This document shows positions 5,684-14,797 of a stretch of 64,000 nt of DNA, piece by piece. The stretch is from positions 1 through 64,000 of the IMG/VR virus record IMGVR_UViG_3300032220_000872, one strand, 5' to 3'. A model generated the notes under the pieces. The model had not been told where the DNA came from. It did no database searches and saw nothing but the letters and a program-made list of their open reading frames with translations. Made by a program: the position numbers and the translations under genes. Origin of the DNA: a virus. Numbering within the stretch: position 1 is the first letter of the stretch; every line of letters starts with the position of its first letter.

Positions 5684-7462
5684 CTAGATTTCATGCACTT
5701 CCATAGCATTGCTGTAGGAAGTGAATCCATTCTCTTTGATCACTTTCAATGTGTTGTTCACTCTACCCATCAATTCATCTTTGTGACTGATCAAATATAT
5801 GCTCTTGCCACGCTCTCTGCTCATGCGTTTCAATATGGCCAAGGATGATTCCACACCTGCTGTGTCCAAACCAGAATCTATCAATTCATCTATGAACAAC
5901 AGGTTGATATCCTGATACAAACTCTCCCAAACATCGCGGAAAGCAAAGCTCAATCCTAATATCAATCTATTACGCTCACCTCTGCTGAGATTGTCAAAGT
6001 CCAAATCCTGACCCAATAGAGTGATTTCCACACTCAAATCGTTTTTGAATGTGACTGTGTGTGGCAAGCCCAGTGCTGTGAGATAGTGTGTTAATCTGTT
6101 GTTTAAGAATGCCAAGTTTTGATCTATGATCTTCTTTCTTATGAAACTGTCTTTGTTGGTCAACAGTTTTAATAAAAATTCTTGATGATCTTTGAATGTT
6201 TGCAAACGATTCACTTCGCTCCAATCCAATTCTTGCAGTGCTTCTGTGCTCAATTCCGTGATTTGATCCACATAAGGATTCTGTTCTGCTTTTTTGTTTT
6301 TTAAAGTGCTTTTGTAAGTTTCCAAATACTGTCTGTGTTCATAGGCTTCTTTGACGGTGTTGTAAAATGTTTCAGGACGCTGTGCTTGTGTGCCCAGCAG
6401 TTTGATTGCTTCTTCTATCACAGCAATTTCATCCACAATGCTCATGCTGTAATTCACAGCATCACCATATTCTTCTTCCAGTTTGCGTTGTATTTCACAA
6501 AATTTATCATTGTGTAATTCTTGACCACAAGCATAACAAGTGGCTTTGTCATGCAGTTTGTCCAGATCCTGTCCCACTTTGTTCACAGTTTTGTCTGATT
6601 GCAACAGTGTCATTTCCAAACTGTTCTTGTCTTTTTGTAATTGTTTCAGTTCATTGCTGAATTTGGTCCATTCTTCCAACTGTTGATGTGCTTCCAGTTC
6701 TTGTTCAATATTAACTGCTTCCAACTCTGTGATGGACTTTTTAAGTTTTTCAATGTCTAAATTCTTTTGTGTGTTCCAAATTTTTTCTTTGTTGCTCAAT
6801 GAATTGATGGTTTCTTTGATCTTCTCATTGCTCATTTTGAGACCTTCCAAACGAGCATTTTCCATGGCCATGTCTTCTTTGCTGATTCTAATTTTGTCTT
6901 TGAGCAATTCTGCCTTCTCGCTCAGCAGTGTTATGCCCAGCAATTGTTCAATGATGTCTTTTTGTTCATTGGCACTCATGCTTAAAAACGGTTCAGTGTA
7001 AGTGTTCAATGCCAATATGTGTTTGAACATGGAATGTGACAATCCCAACATGTGATTGATAGCAGCCTGAGTCATACGACTGTCTCCTTGACTCTCATCT
7101 GTGATCTCTTGTTCAGAGTCATTGATAAAGTATCTCAAAGTATTAGGGCGTCTTCCCCTCTCAATACGATATTTCACACCATCTTTTTCAAAAGTTAATG
7201 TGACCAACATGTTTTTGTTGTTGGTTTTATTGACCAAATTTTCTCTGCGTATTTTTGTCAGTGCTTCTCCAAACAAACCATAACTCAATGCATTGATCAG
7301 TGTGGTTTTACCAGTGCCGTTTCTGCTGCCAGCATCATCTCCACCTTGATCCAAATTTTCTCCCAACACCAATGTGAGTCTTTGATTGTCAAAATCCACT
7401 CCTTGAGTTTGATTGCCCACACTCATGAAATTTTTAACTGTTAGACTCTTGATTTTTATCAT
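5684..7462 (-). CDS. 46: Recombination endonuclease subunit gp46 (Rad50/SbcC-like ATPase)
   Basis: 592 residues. It has a Walker A motif GSRNGTGKTT at 45-54, a long coiled-coil region from about 180 to 400, and a zinc-hook-like CYAC at 309-312. The ABC signature LSRGERNRL is near 492, followed by Walker B LLFIDEL and the D-loop SGLD near 520-535, and a histidine switch ISHKDE near 558. With gp47 it forms the Mre11-Rad50-type complex that resects DNA ends for recombination-dependent replication and helps degrade host DNA. The start overlaps the end of gp47 by four bases (ATGA), so the two are coupled. The family is usually about 560 residues, so this one is complete. Confidence 0.93.
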   Translation of the reverse strand: MIKIKSLTVKNFMSVGNQTQGVDFDNQRLTLVLGENLDQGGDDAGSRNGTGKTTLINALSYGLFGEALTKIRRENLVNKTNNKNMLVTLTFEKDGVKYRIERGRRPNTLRYFINDSEQEITDESQGDSRMTQAAINHMLGLSHSMFKHILALNTYTEPFLSMSANEQKDIIEQLLGITLLSEKAELLKDKIRISKEDMAMENARLEGLKMSNEKIKETINSLSNKEKIWNTQKNLDIEKLKKSITELEAVNIEQELEAHQQLEEWTKFSNELKQLQKDKNSLEMTLLQSDKTVNKVGQDLDKLHDKATCYACGQELHNDKFCEIQRKLEEEYGDAVNYSMSIVDEIAVIEEAIKLLGTQAQRPETFYNTVKEAYEHRQYLETYKSTLKNKKAEQNPYVDQITELSTEALQELDWSEVNRLQTFKDHQEFLLKLLTNKDSFIRKKIIDQNLAFLNNRLTHYLTALGLPHTVTFKNDLSVEITLLGQDLDFDNLSRGERNRLILGLSFAFRDVWESLYQDINLLFIDELIDSGLDTAGVESSLAILKRMSRERGKSIYLISHKDELMGRVNNTLKVIKENGFTSYSNAMEVHEI

Positions 7463-8469
7463 TGTAGATCTCTGTAAATTTCCAGCAGTGTGTTTTTGTT
7501 GTAACTGTCTGATTCTATGGCATTGATCTCTTTGCTAACTATTTCATCCACAGATTCAAAACGTGTGATATCCAATGTACTGGTTAATTCATCATCTTTT
7601 TTGCCTGGTATCAGCACAATTTCTCTACAGTTGTAATCTTTTATGAAAGTTTCTTTGATAAAACTGGCTTCTTCATAGCTGATATCTATGTCCAGAGTGA
7701 CTTGCAAATGCATTTTGGGTTTGATAATGTTTTTGGCATCATTTAATAATTCACCAAGATTAACTTTTAGATATCTAGGACAATTGTACCAATTGATGTA
7801 TCTGGGAGTGCCACCATGTTCCATAATCATCATGCCTCGTTGATCATCATTCACATCAGCATAGTTGTGCGGCATGGGATTGCCTATGTAATGTATATTT
7901 TTTGCTGTTTGACGTTTGTGGAAGTGTCCTGTGAACACATATTCTTGATTCACAAAGTCTCCAGTCTGTATCAATCCAGTGTCTGGCATTTCTATCATAG
8001 CATTCATTAAGAAGTGAGGCAATTCAAAATGACCAAACATGTATCTACTTTTGACTTTTTTGATCTGTTTGTATTCATCTCCCACCAACCAAGGCACCAA
8101 AGTCACATCATCTATGGTGGTGGTTTCTGTGATCACAGTGATACCCGGAATAAATCTAGCAAACTCCACTGAATGAATGTCTCGTTTATCTTTGTAATAC
8201 AAATCGTGATTGCCAGGAAAGAAATAGAATTTTTCAAATGCTTTGCCCAATTTTTCCAAACATTTGATGGAAACATCCATGGTCATCAAATTTAATGAAT
8301 TTCTATTGTGATGCCAGTCACCACAGAATATGCCTGTTTCGCAATTGTTTTGTTTGGCTTGTTCTATGAACCAATCCACGAATTCTTCACAATCTTGATT
8401 GTGAATCACGCTGTTGCTCTTCAAGCCAAAATGTATGTCAGTAAAGACTGCTGCTTTTTTAAACATCAA
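7459..8469 (-). CDS. 47: Recombination endonuclease subunit gp47 (Mre11/SbcD-like)
   Basis: 336 residues, full length for gp47. Metallophosphoesterase motifs appear in order: FTDIHFG (residues 9-15, D-x-H), GDWHHNR (50-56), GNHD (86-89) and, near 179, GHFHKRQ. These bind two metal ions for the 3'-5' exonuclease and endonuclease activity of the gp46/47 complex. Two adjacent ATGs open the frame; either could be used. The gene is preceded by a TTGACT-N17-TACAAT promoter and followed with overlap by gp46, so it heads an early operon with gp46 and the small basic protein. Confidence 0.93.
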   Translation of the reverse strand: MMFKKAAVFTDIHFGLKSNSVIHNQDCEEFVDWFIEQAKQNNCETGIFCGDWHHNRNSLNLMTMDVSIKCLEKLGKAFEKFYFFPGNHDLYYKDKRDIHSVEFARFIPGITVITETTTIDDVTLVPWLVGDEYKQIKKVKSRYMFGHFELPHFLMNAMIEMPDTGLIQTGDFVNQEYVFTGHFHKRQTAKNIHYIGNPMPHNYADVNDDQRGMMIMEHGGTPRYINWYNCPRYLKVNLGELLNDAKNIIKPKMHLQVTLDIDISYEEASFIKETFIKDYNCREIVLIPGKKDDELTSTLDITRFESVDEIVSKEINAIESDSYNKNTLLEIYRDLQ

Positions 8470-8489
8470 ATATAAATTTCCAAGACTTC

Positions 8490-8518
8490 ATTGTAAACAA
8501 AAAATTGAATAAAGTCAA
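8490..8518 (-). promoter_or_regulatory. Sigma-70-type promoter for gp47-gp46
   Basis: On the minus strand, TTGACT (8518-8513) is separated by exactly 17 bases from TACAAT (8495-8490). Transcription would start near 8484, giving a leader of about 15 bases before the gp47 ATG at 8469. This is a host-polymerase early/middle promoter. Confidence 0.72.
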
Positions 8519-8522
8519 TAAC

Positions 8523-9347
8523 TTAAATTTTCTTTTTGAATTCCCTGTCCACAGCATTTTGATATGCTTCTGCGTTTTGACGTGTGTGACTGGGCATCAT
8601 GTCATTCATTTCCAGAATGTCATCTCTGATATTTTGATTTCTTTTTTCGATATTGATGATTCTCACAAATGAATTGGTCACTGCTGCTGTATAATAAGCA
8701 AATGGATTATTGGATTTGCTCTCATCAAATTGTAAACCAATCTGAGTTAATTGTAATATGGCTTGCCCTTGCATTTCGTCATTGTAGGTATAACCTCTCA
8801 CATTGCCTCGAGTGGCATAACGTTCACACAGTTTCATCCACATCATAGCCAGTTTGGCTGTGGGCTTGCCGCCCTCCTTATTAAACTTGCCATTGTGCAT
8901 GCCGCCTTCCCAGTGACTCTTACCCACACATGAAAGATTGTCTTTCTCGTCATACTTCCAATGTTGGAAAGCAGGAAAGTTCACTTTGATCTTGGAATCT
9001 GCAGAACTTTTGGGATTTTTTTTGCGACCTGGTTCATTGGGTATGTGTTCATAAGTCATCACTCTAAACACCAAGTCTTCTTTTTTAATTTTTTTATAAT
9101 CCACCTCACACTCAGACAATTTAACTTTGGGATCCACTGCTTTGCGTTTTTCAAACTCTTCCTGAGCTAATCTTTTAGCTCTAGCACGTTTGGCTTCTGC
9201 TATGGTTCTAACATTGATACGTTCCAAAGATGACACAATAGCATCGTATCTATGATGCTCGTCTTTGGTGTAGCTGCAATAGCTGTTCTTGGATTTGTGT
9301 ATCTCTTCCAACAGATCTTTGTTGTTTAGATAGTTGATTTTTTTCAT
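8523..9347 (-). CDS. 55: Late-transcription sigma factor gp55
   Basis: 274 residues. The N-terminal half is charged and helical. The C-terminal half holds the sigma core region: ATRGNVRGYTYNDEMQGQAI, then FDESKSNNPFAYYTAAVTNS and FVRIINIEKR. This closely follows T4 gp55 (Y-T-F-K-D-E-M ... F-D-P-E-K-S-N-N-P-F-A-Y-F-T ... F-V-R). gp55 replaces sigma-70 region 2 and directs host RNA polymerase to TATAAATA late promoters, which are present in this window. It is longer than T4 gp55 (185 residues) because of the N-terminal extension. AAAGGA precedes the ATG. Its promoter is TTGACA-N17-TATACT, so it is made early, before the promoters it serves. Confidence 0.88.
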   Translation of the reverse strand: MKKINYLNNKDLLEEIHKSKNSYCSYTKDEHHRYDAIVSSLERINVRTIAEAKRARAKRLAQEEFEKRKAVDPKVKLSECEVDYKKIKKEDLVFRVMTYEHIPNEPGRKKNPKSSADSKIKVNFPAFQHWKYDEKDNLSCVGKSHWEGGMHNGKFNKEGGKPTAKLAMMWMKLCERYATRGNVRGYTYNDEMQGQAILQLTQIGLQFDESKSNNPFAYYTAAVTNSFVRIINIEKRNQNIRDDILEMNDMMPSHTRQNAEAYQNAVDREFKKKI

Positions 9348-9371
9348 TGAATTCCTTTGTAATTAGCCTTC

Positions 9372-9400
9372 AGTATAAACTACGCAGTTAATTTTGTCAA
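9372..9400 (-). promoter_or_regulatory. Near-consensus sigma-70 promoter for gp55
   Basis: On the minus strand TTGACA (9400-9395) is followed after 17 bases by TATACT (9377-9372). The start would be near 9365, about 18 bases before the gp55 ATG. The -35 element overlaps the rightward late box at 9399-9406. Confidence 0.8.
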
Positions 9401-9406
9401 TAAATA
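9399..9406 (+). promoter_or_regulatory. Late promoter box AATAAATA for the baseplate operon
   Basis: CAATAAATAC, the same ten bases as at 32902-32911. The expected start is near 9412, giving a leader of about 12 bases before the ATG at 9424. It overlaps the -35 of the divergent gp55 promoter. Confidence 0.65.
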
Positions 9407-9423
9407 CTTGATATATTTGACAT

Positions 9424-10281
9424 ATGGCAGATTTATCAAACCAATATTCTCAAAAAGATGCACAGAACTCGGTGTCCGACCTTCTGGGCAGTGATGCCAG
9501 CATCACAGGTTTTGTGAGCAAAGCAGCAGCTACAACGGTGGATTTTGCCAATCCAGCAAAATTTGGTTCTGCTCTCAGATCTAAATTTTTACCAAAAGAC
9601 GGCATGAGTGCAGCCAAGACATTCACACAGGGTGAATCAGCCAGCAAGCCTGGCGAAAAAGACTGGCGTGTGAGATTGAGCGTGCCAGACAACTTCAAAG
9701 AGAATAGTTTTTTGTTGCCATTGCTCAGCACTGGTGGTTTGGTTTTTCCATACACTCCCAGCATTCTTATGAGTCACACAGCCAACTACACTCCAACTAA
9801 TCCCACTCATACCAACTACGCAATGAATTCTTTCAACTACAGCACAGTGGACAACATTCAAATCAACGGTGATTTTTTTGTGCAGAACGGTTTGGAAGCG
9901 CGATACTGGGTGGCAGCAGTGCATTATTTGAGAAGCATCACAAAGATGCGTTATGGTGAAGCCAGCACTGACGCAGGATCACCACCACCAGTGGTGTTGT
10001 TGAATGGCTACGGAGATTTTGTTTTTAAAAATGTACCTGTGGTGGTCACAAGTTTCAACGTGGAATTGCCTCAGGATGTGGATTACATCAGTTGTGGACT
10101 CAATGCAGAAGCTCAAGGAGATTTTGATGAAGGCACATATAAAAATGTGGCTTGGGCACCAGCACAGAGTCAACTCACTGTGCAATTGATGCCACAATAC
10201 AGCAGAACGGCCATATCACAATTTAACATGAATGATTTTGTCAAAGGCAACTACATCAAAGGTGACGGAGGATACATCTAA
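9424..10281 (+). CDS. 48: Baseplate/tail tube junction protein, gp48-like
   Basis: 285 residues. After a flexible, Ser/Ala-rich N-terminus of about 75 residues it becomes a beta-rich domain: DWRVRLSVPDNF, LVFPYTPSILMSHTANY, and NGYGDFVFKNVPVVVTSFNV with ELPQDVDYI. The pattern is that of tail-tube-fold proteins that cap the baseplate hub and start tube polymerisation (T4 gp48 and gp54). The order (this gene, gp53, hub, gp5, gp25, gp6) is that of marine T4-like phages, in which gp48 stands here. gp54 is the alternative. It is the first gene of the late baseplate operon and ends in a one-base stop/start overlap with gp53. Confidence 0.55.
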   Translation: MADLSNQYSQKDAQNSVSDLLGSDASITGFVSKAAATTVDFANPAKFGSALRSKFLPKDGMSAAKTFTQGESASKPGEKDWRVRLSVPDNFKENSFLLPLLSTGGLVFPYTPSILMSHTANYTPTNPTHTNYAMNSFNYSTVDNIQINGDFFVQNGLEARYWVAAVHYLRSITKMRYGEASTDAGSPPPVVLLNGYGDFVFKNVPVVVTSFNVELPQDVDYISCGLNAEAQGDFDEGTYKNVAWAPAQSQLTVQLMPQYSRTAISQFNMNDFVKGNYIKGDGGYI

Positions 10282-10583
10282 TGGCAAATTACAGAATAGA
10301 AAGTCCTTGGACAGCCACACCCATAGTGAATGATCAATATTTGGATCTGTTGTCCATCAGACCCATCCCAGCCACCGCTGATGATGTGTTGTACACAGTA
10401 GGAGTGCAGTACACACACAGACCGGATCTGTTAGCGTATGATTTGTACGGATCTTCAAAATTATGGTGGGTGTTTGCACAAAGAAATATGGACACAATCA
10501 AAGATCCCATATATGATTTGGTTGCAGGTGTAAAAATTTATCTTCCACAAGGACCTAAATTGAGACAATCTTTAGGAATATAA
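10281..10583 (+). CDS. 53: Baseplate wedge subunit gp53
   Basis: 100 residues. The central segment LLAYDLYGSSKLWWVFAQRN matches the gp53 signature (L-A-x-x-I-Y-G-N-P-x-L-Y-W-V-L-x-x-x-N). It is followed by IKDPIYDLVAGVKIYLP, a short LysM-like strand pattern. gp53 joins the wedge to the central hub in T4. The protein is about half the length of T4 gp53 (196 residues), as in cyanophages. The ATG overlaps the stop of the gp48-like gene. Confidence 0.75.
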   Translation: MANYRIESPWTATPIVNDQYLDLLSIRPIPATADDVLYTVGVQYTHRPDLLAYDLYGSSKLWWVFAQRNMDTIKDPIYDLVAGVKIYLPQGPKLRQSLGI

Positions 10584-10586
10584 ACT

Positions 10587-12800
10587 ATGCCTACAGATAC
10601 TCGCAACAATATACAAGTTAGATCATCCGACGATACATTTGGATCTTCCACAGCAGACGATATTCAAAGATCCACATATGACGCCAATAACACTGTGTTG
10701 TTTCCAAATAAAATTCCCAATCCTCTGCACAATTATAATTCATTCAACACCATATTCACTCTGGCCTGTCTCACTCCGGAAGAACTGAATTTTCCTTACA
10801 GATTGCGTGTGAAATCTCCCACAGTGACTATTTTACGCAGTGGTGGATCTGGAACTTCCAAATACAAAACATTGTATGATCTGGATTTTAATGGTGGAGG
10901 ATCCAACACAAGAATTGCCAGAGAATATTTTATCAACAATGTTCAAATACAAACAGTGATGTCACCCAACAAAAACAGCATGACCAATGCCACCAAAGTG
11001 AATTTCTCTGTGTTTGAACCCTACAGCATGGGCACTTTTATAGAGACTATCAAAGCTGCAGGAGCCCAAGCAGGTTATAAAAATTACGCCCAAGCACCTT
11101 TTTGTCTCATCATGGAATTTGTAGGCACAGATCTCAGCAATAAGACAGTGAACATCACAGATCAAAACAATCGTCCCACCAAAAGAATTCTGCCCATACT
11201 GTTCACAGGCATAAATTTTTCAGCGGATCAAGCAGGTGCTACCTATCAAGTGGATGCTGTGGCACAACCCGAATACAGCATGCGTCGCAGTGTACAATCA
11301 TTGAACACTGATGTCACTATCAGAGGCACCACTGTGCAACAATTCTTGCAAAACAGCCTGCAGGAAGAACTGAACAAAAACAAAAAATCCAAAAACAAAG
11401 AAGGCGATAAAAAATACACAGTGATAGATGACATTATTGTAAATTTTCCCAAACTGGATCAATTGAATCAGCAGAGTCAAAGAACTGCATTCACAGATCA
11501 AAAAGCCACATATGATCCCAATGAACAGAGAACACAATTGGTAGGCACGGGATCACAAGTGCTCAGCACTCCCAGCAGCATTTCCTATGAACAGTCATAT
11601 GCTTCCATGAATGACATAGGCAAGTCTTTGATGAATTTCACTGACAATCAGTTAAAAAATGTGCTCAACGATGATGATAAAAAATTTTATGACAGCAAAA
11701 AGAAAATAATAACCAAACAAAAAATAATCAATCAAAGACTGGGAGAGTTGTCATTCAAAGCAGGTACATCCATAGAAAACATCATAACCAACGTGATACT
11801 GTACAGTGATTACACAAAATTTTTGTTGGCAGACAGTGATGTTAATGGTTTTAAAAAATGGTTTAAAGTGGTTCCTCGAGTGTTTTTGATCAACGATGCT
11901 GAAATTTTAGAAAAAACTGGAGCCTATGCTAGATTGATCGTGTTTGATGTGATAGAACACATGGTGCATGAATCTTTGTTTGTGAAACCCAATGTTAAAA
12001 CCGACACAGTGAAAATCAATAACTTTGTGGTGAAAGAATATGATTATCTTTTCACAGGAAAAAATTTAGACGTTTTAAAGTTTGACATCCAAATCAATAA
12101 TTCTTTACTGGCTCAATTGCCCAGTGATCAGGCGGATTCCAAAGAAGATCCCAACAAAAAATCTAAAGCGGAAAAAGAAAAAAAATCACAAATTGATGAC
12201 AGCAAAGGTGACACAGCTGACAGCAAGACTGCATCAGCACAAACCACTACCAATTATTTTTACAGTCCCACAAAAAACACCATGGAATCTGTGGGAGAAT
12301 TGAGCACTGAACAAAAAATGGCTTTGGAATTCCATGATTTTATAACCACAGGTCAGGTAGCCTTTGTCAAAGCAGACTTGAGCATATTGGGTGATCCATA
12401 TTTTATTGCTGACAGCGGCACCGGCAATTACTATTCACAAATAGAAACAGACCCTAAAACAGGCAACCCTAAATTTATCAACAAAGACGGCAGCATGGAG
12501 CCCACATTTGCCGGAGTGTATGTGGTTTTAAATTTCCGCACACCTATAGATTATGCCAGCAATGGTCAGATGATATTCAAAGACACTGCCAGTCAACTGA
12601 ATAAAAATTTTGTTAAACTAGCTCAGTTCAGTGGAGTTTTCCAAGTGGTGCAAGTGGAAAACATTTTTGAAAATGGTGTTTTTAGGCAAGAATTGCAACT
12701 GACTAGAATTCCCAATCAAGAAGTTAAAAAAGAAAAAGGAAAATCCACAGGTTCTTTTTTAAAAGATAATATTCCAACAATTGATAACACAGGTGCATAA
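10587..12800 (+). CDS. Baseplate hub-region structural protein (gp27-position, not firmly identified)
   Basis: 737 residues. It is beta-rich at the N-terminus and has repeated Asn/Asp/Ser-rich stretches. A basic, low-complexity linker near residues 515-555 (PNKKSKAEKEKKSQIDDSKG) separates an N-terminal module of about 500 residues from a C-terminal beta module. Residues 200-240 (ILPILFTGINFSADQAGATY) and YSMRRSVQSLNTDVTIRGTT recall hub proteins of the VgrG/gp27 kind, but I cannot point to a decisive motif. It lies immediately before gp5, the partner of gp27 in T4. Similar large proteins occur at this place in cyanophages as virion structural proteins. Confidence 0.5.
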   Translation: MPTDTRNNIQVRSSDDTFGSSTADDIQRSTYDANNTVLFPNKIPNPLHNYNSFNTIFTLACLTPEELNFPYRLRVKSPTVTILRSGGSGTSKYKTLYDLDFNGGGSNTRIAREYFINNVQIQTVMSPNKNSMTNATKVNFSVFEPYSMGTFIETIKAAGAQAGYKNYAQAPFCLIMEFVGTDLSNKTVNITDQNNRPTKRILPILFTGINFSADQAGATYQVDAVAQPEYSMRRSVQSLNTDVTIRGTTVQQFLQNSLQEELNKNKKSKNKEGDKKYTVIDDIIVNFPKLDQLNQQSQRTAFTDQKATYDPNEQRTQLVGTGSQVLSTPSSISYEQSYASMNDIGKSLMNFTDNQLKNVLNDDDKKFYDSKKKIITKQKIINQRLGELSFKAGTSIENIITNVILYSDYTKFLLADSDVNGFKKWFKVVPRVFLINDAEILEKTGAYARLIVFDVIEHMVHESLFVKPNVKTDTVKINNFVVKEYDYLFTGKNLDVLKFDIQINNSLLAQLPSDQADSKEDPNKKSKAEKEKKSQIDDSKGDTADSKTASAQTTTNYFYSPTKNTMESVGELSTEQKMALEFHDFITTGQVAFVKADLSILGDPYFIADSGTGNYYSQIETDPKTGNPKFINKDGSMEPTFAGVYVVLNFRTPIDYASNGQMIFKDTASQLNKNFVKLAQFSGVFQVVQVENIFENGVFRQELQLTRIPNQEVKKEKGKSTGSFLKDNIPTIDNTGA

Positions 12801-14281
12801 TGTTTTCTATAGATAAAAGATCCAGCAAAAATTCAACAATGAAAAATCCTGGACCCTACGAGGCTAGAGTAACCAGTCATTTGGACAGCAAGTATTCAGG
12901 CACGCTGGAAGTAGAACTTTTGAGATCCAACGATCCCAGTATGGATTCATTGGAACCCAATCAACGTGTGCAGGTGAGATATCTCAGTCCATTCTATGGT
13001 GTGACCAACTATGATGGTGTGACCAAAAATCATGACTATGCCAGCAGCCAACAGAGCTACGGCATGTGGTTTATACCACCTGATGTGGGCAACACAGTGC
13101 TGGTAATATTTGTGGAAGGCAACATCAACAAAGGCTATTGGTTCGGTTGTGTGCAGGCAGAAAATCAAAACTTTATGTTGCCAGATGGTAGAGCAGTCAC
13201 CACATTTACCGACACCAATGAAGATCCCGCACAGAGTGGTAAAAAATTACCAGTGGGTGAATACAACAAAGAATTACTGGTGAATTTGAGAAATCTCACA
13301 GACTCTACTAAAAATTTAAAACCCATCAATCAGCAGTTTGTGGACATACTCAACAATCAAGGATTGTTAGAAGATGAAACCAGAGGCTTGACCACATCAA
13401 GTGCTAGACGTGAAGCACCTAGCAGCGTGTTTGGAGTCAGCACTCCAGGACCTTTGGACAAACGTGGCAATACTCGAGGCAAAGGTGGCAGATACTATTC
13501 AAGATTGGGTGGCAGCAGTATTGTGATGGATGATGGTGATGACAAATTTTTACGCAAGACATCAGCAGCCACAGGACCATCAGAATATGTGAATAAAATC
13601 ACAGACGATATAACTCCAGCAGATGAAACTATACCTCACAATGAATTGGTGCGTATTAGAACCAGAACAGGTCATCAAATATTGTTGCACAATTCAGAAG
13701 ATTTGATCTACATTGGCAATTCAAAAGGCACCACGTGGGTGGAATTAACAGCCAATGGAAAAATTGATATCTATGCTGAAGACAGTGTGAGTATTCATAC
13801 CAAACAAGATTTTAATTTTAAAGCGGACAGAGATGTGAACATAGAAGCAGGCAGAAACGTTAATATTAAATCTGCTTTGAATACAAATATTGAAAGTGCT
13901 GAATTATCGTTGAAAGCCAACAGCAATGGTTATATCACAGTGGGCAGTCAACTGCATGAAAACATTGGAACAGATTATTTTTTCACTTTGGGCGGTGACA
14001 GTCACACAGTCAAAGCTGATGGCAAAACAGATCACGCCACACCTTCCTCTAGAAGTAGCAGTACCAGTGCTACCACTGCCACTAGTGTGGTCAATTTAAC
14101 AACTTTTGTTCTACCAGAAACAGAAAGTATTATGAAAAGAGTGCCACAACACGAGCCTTGGCCACAGCATGAAAATTTAAATCCTAACAATGTCAGCAGT
14201 GATTTAACAGATAGAGAAAATCCTAATAATATCATTGATTCTTCTCTCAATCAAATAAATGACACATTTGCAAAAAATTAA
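12800..14281 (+). CDS. 5: Baseplate central spike/hub protein gp5, without a visible lysozyme domain
   Basis: 493 residues. The N-terminal part is an OB-fold domain (PYEARVTSHLDSKYSGTLEV, then GMWFIPPDVGNTVLVIFVEG and GYWFGCVQ), as in gp5 and VgrG. The C-terminal part carries short octad-like repeats of a needle beta-helix (residues about 322-385: GKIDIYAEDSVSIHTKQDF, VNIEAGRNVNIKS). Between them, where T4 gp5 has its lysozyme, is a low-complexity linker with no catalytic E-x8-D/T-x5-T pattern that I can see. The spike would puncture the outer membrane. The ATG overlaps the preceding stop (TAATG). Confidence 0.8.
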   Translation: MFSIDKRSSKNSTMKNPGPYEARVTSHLDSKYSGTLEVELLRSNDPSMDSLEPNQRVQVRYLSPFYGVTNYDGVTKNHDYASSQQSYGMWFIPPDVGNTVLVIFVEGNINKGYWFGCVQAENQNFMLPDGRAVTTFTDTNEDPAQSGKKLPVGEYNKELLVNLRNLTDSTKNLKPINQQFVDILNNQGLLEDETRGLTTSSARREAPSSVFGVSTPGPLDKRGNTRGKGGRYYSRLGGSSIVMDDGDDKFLRKTSAATGPSEYVNKITDDITPADETIPHNELVRIRTRTGHQILLHNSEDLIYIGNSKGTTWVELTANGKIDIYAEDSVSIHTKQDFNFKADRDVNIEAGRNVNIKSALNTNIESAELSLKANSNGYITVGSQLHENIGTDYFFTLGGDSHTVKADGKTDHATPSSRSSSTSATTATSVVNLTTFVLPETESIMKRVPQHEPWPQHENLNPNNVSSDLTDRENPNNIIDSSLNQINDTFAKN

Positions 14282-14283
14282 CG

Positions 14284-14291
14284 AATAAATA
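14284..14291 (+). promoter_or_regulatory. Late promoter box AATAAATA abutting the gp25 start
   Basis: The box ends five bases before the gp25 ATG (14297). With T4 geometry the first transcribed base would be the A of ATG, so the mRNA would be leaderless. No Shine-Dalgarno site is present. Confidence 0.55.
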
Positions 14292-14296
14292 TTAAT

Positions 14297-14743
14297 ATGA
14301 GCACACAAGAGAAAAAATTATACAAGGACATTGTTCTTAAATCCAAAAAAACTTCCAACAGTCCGTTGGGTGCTAGAGCCTACAAAGGCATCAGCACAGT
14401 GGATCCCAATGCCAACAGTTTCAATCTGTATGATATTGCTCTGATCAAACAAGATCTGTTGAATCACTTCCACATTCGTCAAGGAGAAAAGCTGGAAAAT
14501 CCAGAGTTTGGCACTATCATTTGGGACGCATTGTTTGAGCCTCTCACAGAGGGCATGAAACAAGCCATTGTTGAAAATGTCACACAGATTGTGAATTACG
14601 ATCCCAGAGTACAAGTTAATTCGGTCACTGTGGATACCTATGAAAGCGGCATCCAAATTGAGTGCGATCTCACCTATCTACCCTATAATATTTCCGAAAG
14701 CATGCGTCTTAAATTTGATGAAAGTCAGGGATTAATCAGCTAG
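14297..14743 (+). CDS. 25: Baseplate wedge subunit gp25
   Basis: 148 residues. It contains the gp25/TssE core: DIALIKQDLLNHFHIRQGEK, NPEFGTIIWDALFEPL and, at the C-terminus, IQIECDLTYLPYN. gp25 starts sheath polymerisation and holds the wedge core together with gp6 and gp53. T4 gp25 has 132 residues; the extra length is an N-terminal tail of about 30 residues. The EPR motif of type VI secretion TssE proteins appears here as EPL. The gene starts 15 bases after gp5 and has no ribosome binding site. Confidence 0.88.
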   Translation: MSTQEKKLYKDIVLKSKKTSNSPLGARAYKGISTVDPNANSFNLYDIALIKQDLLNHFHIRQGEKLENPEFGTIIWDALFEPLTEGMKQAIVENVTQIVNYDPRVQVNSVTVDTYESGIQIECDLTYLPYNISESMRLKFDESQGLIS

Positions 14744-14769
14744 AATTAACTGAGCATTTAATCAAACAT

Positions 14770-14777
14770 AATAAATA
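14770..14777 (+). promoter_or_regulatory. Late promoter box AATAAATA for gp6
   Basis: The expected start is near 14783. AGGAA lies a few bases before the ATG at 14798, so this transcript would carry an ordinary, short leader. Confidence 0.62.
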
Positions 14778-14797
14778 AGTTCATACAACAGGAACTT

